From Acinetobacter sp. C32I (lineage in GTDB: Bacteria; Pseudomonadota; Gammaproteobacteria; Pseudomonadales; Moraxellaceae), in assembly GCF_023702715.1 (NCBI RefSeq), contig NZ_CP098480.1, positions 62,001-126,000 on the forward strand: a stretch of DNA of 64,000 bases, written 5' to 3'. Under the pieces are notes generated by a model. That model saw only the letters and a list, made by a program, of their open reading frames with translations, searched no databases and was not told the origin of the DNA. A program made the position numbers and the translations under genes. This document shows positions 36,990 through 46,256 of the stretch, piece by piece (position 1 is the stretch's first letter; each line of letters starts with the position of its first letter).

Positions 36990-38318
36990 TTAATCTTCTT
37001 GAGTCGTAGAAGTATCGTTTTCTAGAGTAGGGATGATTTGTGTGACCAGTAACTGGTCAATTTTGTAGTGGTCGATATCGACAACTTCAAATTTAAAACC
37101 CGCATATTCAACAGCATCGGCAGGGCGCGGGATCTTGCGCAGACGATACATAATAAAGCCAGCAATTGTCTCGTAATTTTCATTTTCTGGGAATTCGTCA
37201 ATTACCAGCGCATGTTTTACATCTTCAATTGGTGTACTGCCATCAATGAGCCATGAGTTGTTATCACGCTTAATAATTTGTTTTTCTTCATCCATTGGCG
37301 TGACCCAGTCGCCCATGACGGTGATCATAATGTCACTCAGCGTAATCACACCAACAACTAGAGCATACTCGTTGATTACAACCGCAAACTTCTCTTTGGT
37401 TGAGCGGAATCGGTCAAGTAGTTCTGATAAGGTTAGTGTGTCAGGAATAATCAGGACATTACGGATGATTGATTCATTGAGTTGGGTAAAAGATTGATTA
37501 TTTAAAATTCGAACCAGAATATCTTTGGCATCAACATAGCCAATGACTTGGTCAATGTGTTCATTACAAATTAAGAATTTTGAATAAGGGTGATCGGCCA
37601 ACTTTTGACGAATACTGTGTTCAGCCTCATTCAGGGTAAAATAAACGATATTTTCCCGTGCTGTCATACTGGATGGGACAGTACGTTCTTCAAGTTCAAA
37701 TACGTTCTCAATAAAATGGTGTTCTTGTTTTTGTAATACGCCTGCTTGTGCACCTGCATTGACGATGGCAGAAATATCATCAAAGGTCATGCTGTCATCG
37801 CGTTTGGTGTCAATTTTAAAGATTCTAAAAATTGAATTGGCAATGATATTAATAAACCAAGCCAATGGTCTGCAGATTTTGATAAAGATGGTAATTGGGT
37901 TGATGACTTTGATGGCTAGTTTTTCTGGAAAGATCATCGCCAGACGTTTTGGCATCAAGTCTGCAAATAAGATAAACAGGGAGGTGACGGTTAAAAAGGA
38001 TAAACTGAATCCGATGGTATCTGCCCAAGGTCCTGGATAAAGCTCAGTCGCCAAATTGTGGAAGTAAGGACGTAATGAGGATTCACCAACAATACCCCCT
38101 AAGATTGCGACGGCATTCACACCGACTTGGGTTGATGCAAAAAAGTCTGCTGAGTTCTCTTGTAACTCGATGACTTTATTAGCACGTTCCTCACCACTTT
38201 CAGCAAGGAGTTTGAGTTTGATTTTTCGTGATCCAGCAATCGCGATTTCAGATAAGGATAAAAAGAATGAACATGCGACTAGAATAACTAGAATCATCAT
38301 GCTTTGGAAAATATCCAT
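36990..38318 (-). CDS. CNNM/CBS-domain membrane protein (hemolysin-family, CorC/YtfL-like)
   Basis: 442 residues. N-terminal CNNM (DUF21) membrane domain with about four helices (FQSMMILVILVACSFFLSLSEIAIAGSRK). A CBS pair follows (~205-330; VPSSMTARENIVYFTLNE, FAVVINEYALVVGVITLSDIMITVMGD), then a C-terminal CorC/HlyC domain (DNNSWLIDGSTPIEDVKHAL). Homologues affect Mg2+ or cobalt handling. True hemolysis is not implied. It is a single gene. Confidence 0.92.
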   Translation of the reverse strand: MDIFQSMMILVILVACSFFLSLSEIAIAGSRKIKLKLLAESGEERANKVIELQENSADFFASTQVGVNAVAILGGIVGESSLRPYFHNLATELYPGPWADTIGFSLSFLTVTSLFILFADLMPKRLAMIFPEKLAIKVINPITIFIKICRPLAWFINIIANSIFRIFKIDTKRDDSMTFDDISAIVNAGAQAGVLQKQEHHFIENVFELEERTVPSSMTARENIVYFTLNEAEHSIRQKLADHPYSKFLICNEHIDQVIGYVDAKDILVRILNNQSFTQLNESIIRNVLIIPDTLTLSELLDRFRSTKEKFAVVINEYALVVGVITLSDIMITVMGDWVTPMDEEKQIIKRDNNSWLIDGSTPIEDVKHALVIDEFPENENYETIAGFIMYRLRKIPRPADAVEYAGFKFEVVDIDHYKIDQLLVTQIIPTLENDTSTTQED

Positions 38319-38519
38319 ACATCACCTTTGTTGGTAGGACACAGCCTATACGTTCGCTTATGCAAATAATTGTTGGTTAGGCATTATTTCACTCGCTTAT
38401 TCTGTAAGAGAATATAATCTATCAATAAGTAAAAGAAATAAGTTTTTATTGATATTATTATTAAAACAATCAGCCACACCTAAGATATGGCTGAAATTTC
38501 ATCTTGTTAATCTGCTTAA

Positions 38520-39521
38520 TTAAAAAAAGCTGTGTGGTAATTGCGAATTGCCATTATTCAACAAATACTCACGATTTTCTTCCTCAATCATTTGGCGAGC
38601 AACAAACAAAATTAATTGTCTGAGCCAACGATGTGCAGGATGATGATGCAATAACGGACACCAAGCCATTTTCAGTTCAAACTCTGGAATATAAAAAGGA
38701 GGATCCTTTATAACCAGTCGTGGATTCTGAGTTTGCAAACGTGCCATACGAGTTGGTAAGGTTGCAATTAAATCTACATTCTGTGCCAATAATGCCGGCA
38801 TTTGATAATGGCGAGTAAAGACCGAGATCTTACGGCGTTGACCGATACGCTCTAAAGCTTGATCAATCCAACCTAATCCAGCTTGTTTTTCTGGATTGAC
38901 ACCAAAGCCGACACCCATACCTGTTTTAGATACCCAAATATGTTGTGCATCCAAATAGCTTTTTAAATTAAGGTGGGTTACCGCAGGATGTTTGTCATTC
39001 AGAATACAGCTAAAACTATCACGCCATACCAGAACTTGGTGGAAGCTTTGTGGAATTTCATTGAAGCGGTTAATGGCTAAATCAACTTTGCCTTGTTCCA
39101 TGTCGCGATAAGACACATCGCTTGGTGTCAAGAAATCCAAGACCACATTGGGTGCTTCTGAACGTAATGCCTTCACTAAACGTGGAACTAGTGTTGCTTC
39201 GGCATAATCGGAGGTCATAATCCGGAATACGCGATTACTGGTATAAGGACGGAATTCGGTACGTGGTTCAAGAATCATTGAAAGGTCTGACAATGCATCT
39301 CGAATACGAGGCTGTAATTCTAATGCACGTTCAGTTGGCGTCATGCCTTCAGAAGAGCGAATGAGTAGGGGGTCATTAAACAAATTACGTAGTCGACGTA
39401 AAATATTACTCATTGCAGGTTGGGTAACACCCAGTTGCTCCGCTGCACGGGTGACATTTTTTTCACGAAGAAGTACGTCAAGATAAATTAATAAATTGAG
39501 ATCGACTCGCTCCAGATTCAT
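38520..39521 (-). CDS. LysR-family transcriptional regulator
   Basis: 333 residues. The N-terminal helix-turn-helix is DVLLREKNVTRAAEQLGVTQPAMSNILRRLRNLFNDPLLIR, of the NodD/NahR-like branch. The effector-binding domain runs to ~300, and a 25-residue tail ends in QLPHSFF. It is divergent from aceA across 529 bp, so regulation of the glyoxylate shunt gene is possible but unproven. Confidence 0.92.
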   Translation of the reverse strand: MNLERVDLNLLIYLDVLLREKNVTRAAEQLGVTQPAMSNILRRLRNLFNDPLLIRSSEGMTPTERALELQPRIRDALSDLSMILEPRTEFRPYTSNRVFRIMTSDYAEATLVPRLVKALRSEAPNVVLDFLTPSDVSYRDMEQGKVDLAINRFNEIPQSFHQVLVWRDSFSCILNDKHPAVTHLNLKSYLDAQHIWVSKTGMGVGFGVNPEKQAGLGWIDQALERIGQRRKISVFTRHYQMPALLAQNVDLIATLPTRMARLQTQNPRLVIKDPPFYIPEFELKMAWCPLLHHHPAHRWLRQLILFVARQMIEEENREYLLNNGNSQLPHSFF

Positions 39522-40050
39522 AAAAAAAATACCGAAAATAAAATCCTTAAATTGTGTTGAATTATGACATATCTAAAGCAATTTGTGTAACTTAATCCGC
39601 TATAACGCGACTGTAGCACTATGTGTATCGCAACTTGGCACATTCGGTTGATTTATTTAATTTAGCAGGTTTCATCGGTGGCGTTCATTTGATGCAAATT
39701 GAGCAAAATCACAGAAAAAAATTGGTGTTTTTAGGTTTTTAAATCGCCAAAATCTGGGTTTTTATGAACTGGGGAGTCTAGAAAATTGTACTGAAATCGG
39801 TTTGTTTGACTTGTTTGTGTATTTTAAAATTTTAATAAAAACATTTGTTTAGGTGTTATTTTTGGCATTTTTGAAAAATGCTTATACATATATTTTTTTA
39901 GAAAATACTGAAGATTAAGCCAGAATATTGGATAAATCGCTTGCCAAAGACTAAGCTTTGAGACATGTTGATGGGGCGCTTGAAATCTAGACTAACTAAA
40001 ATCAGGATTTCCTAGCCCTCATTCGATGCCAATCCTCAAAGGAATATATC
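39522..40050. promoter_or_regulatory. Long intergenic control region between LysR gene and aceA
   Basis: 529 bp, AT-rich, no gene seen. It holds a 17-bp perfect palindrome GCATTTTTGAAAAATGC at 39865-39881, a candidate regulator site. Long T/A tracts around 39720-39900 may bend DNA. CTCAAAGGAATATATC at the end is the aceA binding site. Confidence 0.5.
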
Positions 40051-41655
40051 ATGACTACATATCAAACAGCGATTGATGCAATCCGCGAATTAAAAGCAAA
40101 ATTTGGCAACACTTGGGCAGATATTAGTCCTGAAGATGCTGCTCGTATGCAATTGCAAAACCGTTTCAAAACTGGTTTAGACATTGCTAAATATACAGCT
40201 GCGATTATGCGTCGTGATATGGCTGCTTATGATGCTGATTCTAGCAAATATACTCAATCATTAGGTTGCTGGCACGGTTTCATCGCGCAACAAAAAATGA
40301 TCGCGAATAAAAAATACTTTGGTACTACTGAACGTCGTTATATCTACCTTTCTGGTTGGATGGTTGCTGCGCTTCGTTCAGAATTTGGTCCACTTCCTGA
40401 CCAATCTATGCATGAAAAAACTTCTGTTCCTGCATTGATCGAAGAAATCTACACGTTCTTACGTCAAGCTGATGCGAAAGAATTAAACGATTTATTCCGC
40501 GCACTTAAAAAAGCAAACGAAGCGGGTGATACGGCTAAAGCTGCTGAAATCACTGCTCAAATCGACAACTTTGAAACTCACGTTGTGCCAATTATTGCGG
40601 ACATCGATGCTGGTTTCGGTAACGAAGAAGCAACTTACTTACTTGCTAAGAAAATGATCGAAGCGGGTGCTTGTGCCCTTCAAATCGAAAACCAAGTATC
40701 TGATGCGAAACAATGTGGTCACCAAGCTGGTAAAGTAACTGTTCCACACGAAGACTTCATCGCTAAAATCCATGCATTACGTTATGCATTCTTAGAAATG
40801 GGTCTTGATGACGGTATCATCGTTGCGCGTACTGACTCTGAAGGCGCTGACTTGACTCAAAAAATCCCAGTGGTTAAAGAGCCAGGTGACATCGCTTCTC
40901 AATACATCAGCTATTTAGATACAACTGAAATCGACATCGCTGATGCGCAAGAAGACGAAATCCTCATCAAGCGTGATGGTAAATTACACCGTCCTAAGCG
41001 TTTAGCTTCTGGCTTGTATCAGTTCCGTGCTGACACTCAAATTGACCGTGTTGTACTTGACTGTGTATCTAGCCTTCAAAATGGTGCTGACCTTCTTTGG
41101 ATCGAAACTGCGACTCCAAACGTAGAAGAAATCGCTCACATGGTTAACCGTGTACGTGAAACAGTTCCAAATGCGAAGCTTGTTTATAACAACAGCCCAT
41201 CGTTCAACTGGACTTTAAACTTCCGTCAACAAGCTTACGACCGTTGGGTTGCTGAAGGTAAAGACGTTTCTGCTTACGACCGTGCTAAATTAATGAGCGC
41301 TGAGTACGATGCTACTGAATTAGCTGCTGATGCAGACGCTAAGATCCGTACATTCCAAGCAGATGCTGCTCGTGAAGCGGGTGTGTTCCATCACTTGATC
41401 ACACTTCCAACTTACCACACTGCTGCGCTTTCTACTCATGAGCTTGCACAAGGTTACTTCGGTTCTGAAGGTATGTTGGCTTATGTTGCTGGCGTACAAC
41501 GTAAAGAAATCCGTGGTGGTATCGCTTGTGTTAAACACCAAGCAATGGCGGGTTCTGACATCGGTGATGATCACAAAGAAATCTTCTCTGGTGACAACGC
41601 TCTTAAAGCACACGATGATGCTAAAAACACAATGAACCAATTCGCTGCTCACTAA
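40051..41655 (+). CDS. aceA: Isocitrate lyase
   Basis: 534 residues, the long Pseudomonas/Acinetobacter-type enzyme. The catalytic loop reads SDAKQCGHQAGKVTVPHEDF (~residue 225), where C is the general acid/base. Substrate-binding marks include DIDAGFGNEEATYLLAKKMIEAGA and NNSPSFNW. It splits isocitrate into glyoxylate and succinate in the glyoxylate shunt, needed for growth on acetate, fatty acids or alkanes. CTCAAAGGAATATATC precedes the ATG. Codon use is that of a highly expressed gene. Confidence 0.98.
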   Translation: MTTYQTAIDAIRELKAKFGNTWADISPEDAARMQLQNRFKTGLDIAKYTAAIMRRDMAAYDADSSKYTQSLGCWHGFIAQQKMIANKKYFGTTERRYIYLSGWMVAALRSEFGPLPDQSMHEKTSVPALIEEIYTFLRQADAKELNDLFRALKKANEAGDTAKAAEITAQIDNFETHVVPIIADIDAGFGNEEATYLLAKKMIEAGACALQIENQVSDAKQCGHQAGKVTVPHEDFIAKIHALRYAFLEMGLDDGIIVARTDSEGADLTQKIPVVKEPGDIASQYISYLDTTEIDIADAQEDEILIKRDGKLHRPKRLASGLYQFRADTQIDRVVLDCVSSLQNGADLLWIETATPNVEEIAHMVNRVRETVPNAKLVYNNSPSFNWTLNFRQQAYDRWVAEGKDVSAYDRAKLMSAEYDATELAADADAKIRTFQADAAREAGVFHHLITLPTYHTAALSTHELAQGYFGSEGMLAYVAGVQRKEIRGGIACVKHQAMAGSDIGDDHKEIFSGDNALKAHDDAKNTMNQFAAH

Positions 41656-41675
41656 GCACTGAACTGATTCAAGAG

Positions 41676-41702
41676 AAACCCTGCGAAAGCAGGGTTTTTT
41701 TT
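41676..41702 (+). terminator. Rho-independent terminator after aceA
   Basis: AAACCCTGC gaaa GCAGGGTTTTTTTT. Confidence 0.9.
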
Positions 41703-41752
41703 GCTTTAAAATAAATACTTAAGACTGAATCTTTGTTTCAAGAAAACTAATT

Positions 41753-41891
41753 ATGGCCTTTCTGATTATTAGTGATGAGACACTTTCTATTGAAAAATTA
41801 TTCAATGAGATAGGTCTATTTTTATGAATCTAAGGGCGATGTAAAAGAGACTTTATTTAAAAAGAGCAACAGAATTGAACGGCTGAGTTGA
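41753..41891 (+). pseudogene. Possible frameshifted small gene
   Basis: ATG at 41753 opens a frame (MAFLIISDETLSIEKLF...) that stops at TGA 41825-41827, just after a run of five T (41819-41823). Dropping one T joins it to a second open frame (YESKGDVKETLFKKSNRIERLS) ending at 41891, giving ~45 residues of protein-like composition. It could be a real pseudogene, a sequencing error or chance. The binding site is weak. Confidence 0.3.
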
Positions 41892-41915
41892 ATGATTCCA
41901 TCAAAATATAAGCAT

Positions 41916-41946
41916 AAAAAAACTGCTCATAATGAGCAGTTTTTTT
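41916..41946. terminator. Terminator at the sodB 3' end
   Basis: AAAAAAACTGCTCAT / ATGAGCAGTTTTTTT hairpin. It serves the minus-strand sodB. Confidence 0.9.
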
Positions 41947-41964
41947 AGTTTGAGAAATAATAAA

Positions 41965-42591
41965 TTATTTCTCAACACCCGCTGCTTGACCTGCAAGTTT
42001 TGCATTTGCATAGTCCCAGTTTACTAGGCTTTCTAAGAAAGTCGCGATGTATTTAGGACGTAAGTTACGGAAGTCGATGTAGTAAGCGTGTTCCCATACG
42101 TCGATAGTTAATACTGCAACTTGGCCATGTGCAAGTGGCGTATCTGCATTGGCAGTTTTAGTAATCGATAATTTTCCGTTTACTTCATCAGCAACTAACC
42201 AAGCCCAACCTGAACCGAATTGAGTTGTTGCAGCAGCAGTAAATTCCTCTGCAAACTTTTCGTAGCTACCAAAAGCTTCTTCAATTTTCGCTGCAATCGC
42301 ACCAGTCGGTTTACCACCACCATTTGGCTTCATGCTGTTCCAGTAGAACGTGTGGTTCCATACTTGTGCAGCATTGTTAAAGATACCTGCTTTAGATGCA
42401 TCACCAGCAGACGCTTTGATGATTTCTTCTAAAGATTTACCTTCAAGGTCAGTACCTTTGATTAAGTTGTTTAAGTTAACAACATAAGTATTGTGGTGTT
42501 TGTCGTGATGGTATTCTAAAGTTTCGCGAGTGATGTGTGGCGCTAAATCATCATAGCCATATGGAAGTGCAGGTAAAGTAATGGTTGTCAT
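41965..42591 (-). CDS. sodB: Iron superoxide dismutase
   Basis: 208 residues. Metal ligands are H in LEYHHDKHH (~residue 27), H in AAQVWNHTFYWNSM (~80), and D and H in [13 protein letters not shown] (~165). AAQVWNHTFYW is typical of the iron form, as is the later GGGKPTG. It removes superoxide in the cytoplasm. Its paralogue sodA lies 226 bp upstream in the same direction. Confidence 0.96.
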   Translation of the reverse strand: MTTITLPALPYGYDDLAPHITRETLEYHHDKHHNTYVVNLNNLIKGTDLEGKSLEEIIKASAGDASKAGIFNNAAQVWNHTFYWNSMKPNGGGKPTGAIAAKIEEAFGSYEKFAEEFTAAATTQFGSGWAWLVADEVNGKLSITKTANADTPLAHGQVAVLTIDVWEHAYYIDFRNLRPKYIATFLESLVNWDYANAKLAGQAAGVEK

Positions 42592-42817
42592 GTTTCATTC
42601 CTTGCAAATTTGCTGGGTTTTACATTAAGTGCCTTTATTGTAAATGATTCTATAGACAATAGGGCAGTCTTTTAATACACAAAATATGCAAAAAATTTCT
42701 TTATGAGACATATACGATACAACAATGATTAGAGTTTTTAGCTCGGTTAGTGAACGTTGCAAAAAACTCTAACTTATTTTTATAGAGATGCTGATTTAAC
42801 TTGGACTGCTATGAAAA

Positions 42818-43441
42818 TTACTGAGTTTTGGCTTGTAATGCATCATGATAACGACGATTGACTTCATCCCAAGCCACCACATTATAAAATGCAGCAATAT
42901 ATTCAGGGCGGCGGTTTTGGTATTTTAAATAATACGCATGTTCCCATACATCCAGACCTAAAATAGGCGTATTGCCATGCATCAAGGGTGAGTCTTGATT
43001 GCCACTACTTTCGACCACTAATTTGTGTTCAGGTGTCACACTCAGCCATGCCCAACCACTGCCAAAACGACTAATCGCTGCTTTGGTGAATGCATCTTTA
43101 AAAGCATCGAAACCACCCAGTTGTTGATCAATTGCTTCAGCAACAGCTCCTGTTGGTTGTCCGCCACCTTGCGGGCTCATGATCGTCCAAAAAAGTGAAT
43201 GATTGGCGTGTCCGCCACCATTGTTAATCACCATATTTTTAAGAGCAGCAGGGACGTCATTCACTCTGGCAACCAATTCTTCTACGGGGAGTTTTTCCCA
43301 TTCTGTACCTTCAATTGCACCATTAATATTATTGATGTAGGTCTGATGATGTTTGCTATGGTGAATTTCCATTGTTTTGGTATCAATATTGGGTTCAAGT
43401 GCATCGTAAGCATAAGGAAGCGCCGGTAACGAATAAGCCAT
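42818..43441 (-). CDS. sodA: Manganese superoxide dismutase
   Basis: 207 residues. Metal ligands are in [12 protein letters not shown] (~residue 27), [13 protein letters not shown] (~75-87) and [20 protein letters not shown] (~167). [11 protein letters not shown] marks the manganese form, in contrast to sodB next door. A strong Fur-box candidate lies ~72-90 bp upstream, so expression should rise when iron is short. Confidence 0.96.
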   Translation of the reverse strand: MAYSLPALPYAYDALEPNIDTKTMEIHHSKHHQTYINNINGAIEGTEWEKLPVEELVARVNDVPAALKNMVINNGGGHANHSLFWTIMSPQGGGQPTGAVAEAIDQQLGGFDAFKDAFTKAAISRFGSGWAWLSVTPEHKLVVESSGNQDSPLMHGNTPILGLDVWEHAYYLKYQNRRPEYIAAFYNVVAWDEVNRRYHDALQAKTQ

Positions 43442-43785
43442 GTGTTTGATTCCTTTTAATCAAAATGATTTTTTTTGGCATAAATTAAAGCGCCTTCATT
43501 ATTCATTTAAAAGCAAATGAGAATCAATATCTTTTAATTCGCTTTTATCTATATAAAAATGGATAAAAAATAAATTTTATTTATCATTGGTTTTTGTTGG
43601 GGCTTGAATTGACTTGCCAATGAAAGAGAATGTGTTCTGAGTTAGGCTTTTTAAGCCCAAAGATAGGGTAACGATGTTGCAATGCTGGTGATGCTAGCGC
43701 AAATTTTAAGTTGAAAATGGATTCATTTAAAAATTATGAAGAAAAGGAGTGAAACGAATTTCACGCCTTTCAAAGTTGGATCAGG
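43442..43785. other. Intergenic region upstream of sodA
   Basis: 344 bp with a Fur-box candidate at 43513-43531 and no gene seen. The part near 43600-43740 is plain. Confidence 0.6.
43513..43531. promoter_or_regulatory. Candidate Fur box upstream of sodA
   Basis: GCAAATGAGAATCAATATC agrees with the 19-bp consensus GATAATGATAATCATTATC at 15 of 19 positions by hand count. MnSOD genes are classic Fur-repressed targets. Confidence 0.65.
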
Positions 43786-44544
43786 TTAAATCGGATTGTT
43801 GAGTTCAAAATATTCGGTTTTGATTGAAAACTGATTTTCAATTGCCTGTGCTAAACGCTGTACACCATAACGTTCAGTGGCATGGTGACCACAGGCAAAA
43901 TAATGTACGCCGAGTTCTTTTGCTTCATAGAAGGTACGTTCGCTGACTTCACCCGAAATATAGGCATCACAATCTGCTTGAGCTGCTTTGGCAATAAAAT
44001 CTTGTGCGCCGCCTGTACAGAAACCAACTTTTTTGATGAGCGATTTATCACTTGGCAGATGAATCACATTAAAGTCAAAAATGCTCTGTAACTTTGTTTT
44101 AAATTGTTCTGGACTTAGTGGGTTGTCTAAATAGGCAATGTTGCCAATTGGATGCTTTTCACTTGGATCCAAAGCTTCCAAATCTTTGAGACCGATCAAA
44201 TCGGCAATGGCGATGTTATTGCCTAAAGTTGGATGTGCATCCAAAGGTAAATGGTAGGCGATCAAGGAAATATTATTTTGAATCAGTTTCTTGATACGAT
44301 TGCCACGCATGCCCGTAATTGGGTAGGGTTCGCCTTTCCAGAAATAGCCATGATGGACAAGCAGTGCATCGGCTTGTTGGGCAATTGCAGCATCAATTGC
44401 ATCTTCAGATGCAGTCACGGCACATACAATTTTATTGACTTCAGACTTGCCTTCGATCTGTAAGCCGTTTGGTGCGTAGTCTTTAAATTCATTGGCTTTT
44501 AAAGTCTGGTTACACCATTGCACAATGTCATGCAAATTTGCCAT
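43786..44544 (-). CDS. Nif3-like dinuclear-metal hexameric protein
   Basis: 252 residues from the ATG at 44544, with TTGAGGAATCAC upstream. Nif3/YbgI marks are NGLQIEGKSEVNKIVCAVTASEDAIDAAI, LLVHHGYFWKGEP (metal-binding HH), and near the C-terminus GVHYFACGHHATERYGVQRLA. E. coli YbgI is a toroidal hexamer with two metals and no settled reaction. It stands alone, divergent from the DegS-like gene. Confidence 0.93.
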   Translation of the reverse strand: MANLHDIVQWCNQTLKANEFKDYAPNGLQIEGKSEVNKIVCAVTASEDAIDAAIAQQADALLVHHGYFWKGEPYPITGMRGNRIKKLIQNNISLIAYHLPLDAHPTLGNNIAIADLIGLKDLEALDPSEKHPIGNIAYLDNPLSPEQFKTKLQSIFDFNVIHLPSDKSLIKKVGFCTGGAQDFIAKAAQADCDAYISGEVSERTFYEAKELGVHYFACGHHATERYGVQRLAQAIENQFSIKTEYFELNNPI

Positions 44545-44731
44545 GTGATTCCTCAATCTTTTTACATCTTTTCTCAGCACAATAAGAACATATTTTCAAA
44601 TGTAACTAAAGCTAGACAAAACTTTTTTAACTTTTGCATTGATTTTAAGCAATTTACTTTACAATGGTGGAAACTTCCAGTTCTTCAATAAATTACGTTG
44701 ATCACATAATTTCGCCTAGAGGATAATAGAC

Positions 44732-45919
44732 GTGCGCCGTGCATTTACATGGTTACCTTGGGTATTACTCATTCTTGTTATTTTTAGTTTTCTGGCTTGG
44801 CAGAAATCACATCAACCGAAACCAACGGTGGCTGCTGATGGGGTAAAAATGCCCGCAGAAAAGGTTGAACCACTGATTGATACCACGCGTACGGGTGGGG
44901 TGGTTTCGTATAGCGCTGCGGTCAAAGTGGCGGCACCTGCTGTGGTGAATATCTTTACCACACAGAAAGTGAAACAGATGAATCATCCATTATTGAATGA
45001 TCCTGTGTTTCGTGAGTTTTTCGGCAATCAAATGCCACAACAACCCCAAAACGAAAACAGTTTGGGTTCAGGCGTAATTGTACGTGCGGATGGTTATATT
45101 CTGACGAATAATCATGTGATTGCGCAGGCCGAACATATTGTCGTGGCTTTACAAGATGGGCGCCGTGCTGAAGCGACCGTGGTTGGCACTGACCCAGACA
45201 CCGATTTGGCGGTAATCAAAATTGAATTGGATAAATTACCAGTGTTGCCATTTAAATTAAGTGGTAATGAAGTGGGTGATGTTGTGCTCGCGATTGGTAA
45301 TCCATTTGGTGTTGGTCAAACTGTGACTCAGGGGATTATTTCTGCTACAGGACGTTCGGATTTGGGCATCAATACCTATGAAGACTTTATTCAAACCGAT
45401 GCTGCAATTAACCCAGGTAACTCGGGCGGTGCATTGATTGATGTTGCGGGTAATTTGATTGGGGTCAATACGGCCATCTTCTCGCAATCGGGTGGTTCAC
45501 TTGGAATTGGTTTTGCGATACCTGCCAAAGTGTGTCAGCAAGTTCTTAATTCAATTTTGAAAGATGGGCGTGTGGTACGTGGTTGGTTAGGGATTAGCTT
45601 AATTCCAAATAACATTGATGAAGATGTTCTGACCGCTAAACCAGTTGGTGTCACTGTTGCAGATGTAATACGTGGCGGACCATCTGATTCTGCAGGCATT
45701 AAGCGTGGTGATAAGATTATTCAAGTGAATAATGAGCAAATTTCAACTGCATCACACTTGATCAATTATGTTGCGTTACAAGCGCCAGAAAGTTTAATTG
45801 ATGTGGTGATTGAGCGTGAAGGCAAACAACAAACTTTACAGGTTAAAGTTGGAGAGCGTAAAGCGCAACAAAATGCACAATCGCAATATATTCCATTGCC
45901 TAAGCGTCAACAACAGTAA
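44732..45919 (+). CDS. DegS/AlgW-like periplasmic serine protease
   Basis: 395 residues from a GTG start with GAGGATAATAGAC upstream. One N-terminal anchor (FTWLPWVLLILVIFSFLAW). The trypsin-like triad is complete: NNHVIA (His), DTDLAVIKIE (Asp) and NPGNSGGAL (Ser). One PDZ domain spans ~290-375 (RGWLGISLIPNNID...GDKIIQVNNEQIS). One anchor plus one PDZ fits DegS/AlgW, which cuts the anti-sigma factor RseA/MucA in envelope stress. The linker with PQQPQNENS is longer than in DegS. Confidence 0.93.
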   Translation: MRRAFTWLPWVLLILVIFSFLAWQKSHQPKPTVAADGVKMPAEKVEPLIDTTRTGGVVSYSAAVKVAAPAVVNIFTTQKVKQMNHPLLNDPVFREFFGNQMPQQPQNENSLGSGVIVRADGYILTNNHVIAQAEHIVVALQDGRRAEATVVGTDPDTDLAVIKIELDKLPVLPFKLSGNEVGDVVLAIGNPFGVGQTVTQGIISATGRSDLGINTYEDFIQTDAAINPGNSGGALIDVAGNLIGVNTAIFSQSGGSLGIGFAIPAKVCQQVLNSILKDGRVVRGWLGISLIPNNIDEDVLTAKPVGVTVADVIRGGPSDSAGIKRGDKIIQVNNEQISTASHLINYVALQAPESLIDVVIEREGKQQTLQVKVGERKAQQNAQSQYIPLPKRQQQ

Positions 45920-45934
45920 GCTGGCTTTGATGAT

Positions 45935-45966
45935 AAATAAGGGCTGCCGATGAGCGGCCCTTATTT
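45935..45966 (+). terminator. Terminator after the DegS-like gene
   Basis: AAATAAGGGC / GCCCTTATTT hairpin. Confidence 0.8.
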
Positions 45967-45978
45967 ATTTCAGGTCAT

Positions 45979-46015
45979 AAAAAAAGCGTGTTGATCGACT
46001 GATCAACACGCTTTT
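45979..46015. terminator. Strong second terminator
   Basis: AAAAAAAGCGTGTTGATC gact GATCAACACGCTTTTT: a 16-bp stem with A/T flanks, probably bidirectional. Confidence 0.85.
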
Positions 46016-46121
46016 TGCATTTTATTGACGTTTTTATTTTTTATTAAAGCATCGAAATTTGATGGTTTGATGACAGCGCTTTGATGTTTATATGACAAAG
46101 GTCAAATATGCACTATTTGCC

Positions 46122-46256
46122 TTAATGTGCACAAAATGCTTGGTTGAAGTACTCAAATAAATCAGGGGTCTGAAACCAGATTAAGATCGAAAGACTCATC
46201 AAGCACAGAAGGGTGACAAACAATAGCAACTTAAAATGACGTTCTATATTAGTCAT
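46122..46256 (-). CDS. 44-residue single-pass membrane protein coupled to MFS gene
   Basis: ATG at 46256, stop at 46122-46124. Its start overlaps the last eight bases of the MFS transporter gene (ATGACTAA). The peptide has a short charged N-terminus (MTNIERHFK), one hydrophobic helix (LLLFVTLLCLMSLSILIWF) and a polar tail. Helix, position and overlapping stop/start all suggest a small partner or regulator of the transporter. No homologue is known to me. Confidence 0.55.
   Translation of the reverse strand: MTNIERHFKLLLFVTLLCLMSLSILIWFQTPDLFEYFNQAFCAH

Noticed and set aside
39631..39655. Sigma-54 promoter (TTGGCACATTCGGTTGA) before aceA
   Set aside because: It has the GG part, but the -12 element lacks GC and the spacing is off by one.
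41753..41827. Stand-alone 24-codon gene
   Set aside because: Too short and with a weak binding site; treated as part of a possible frameshifted gene.
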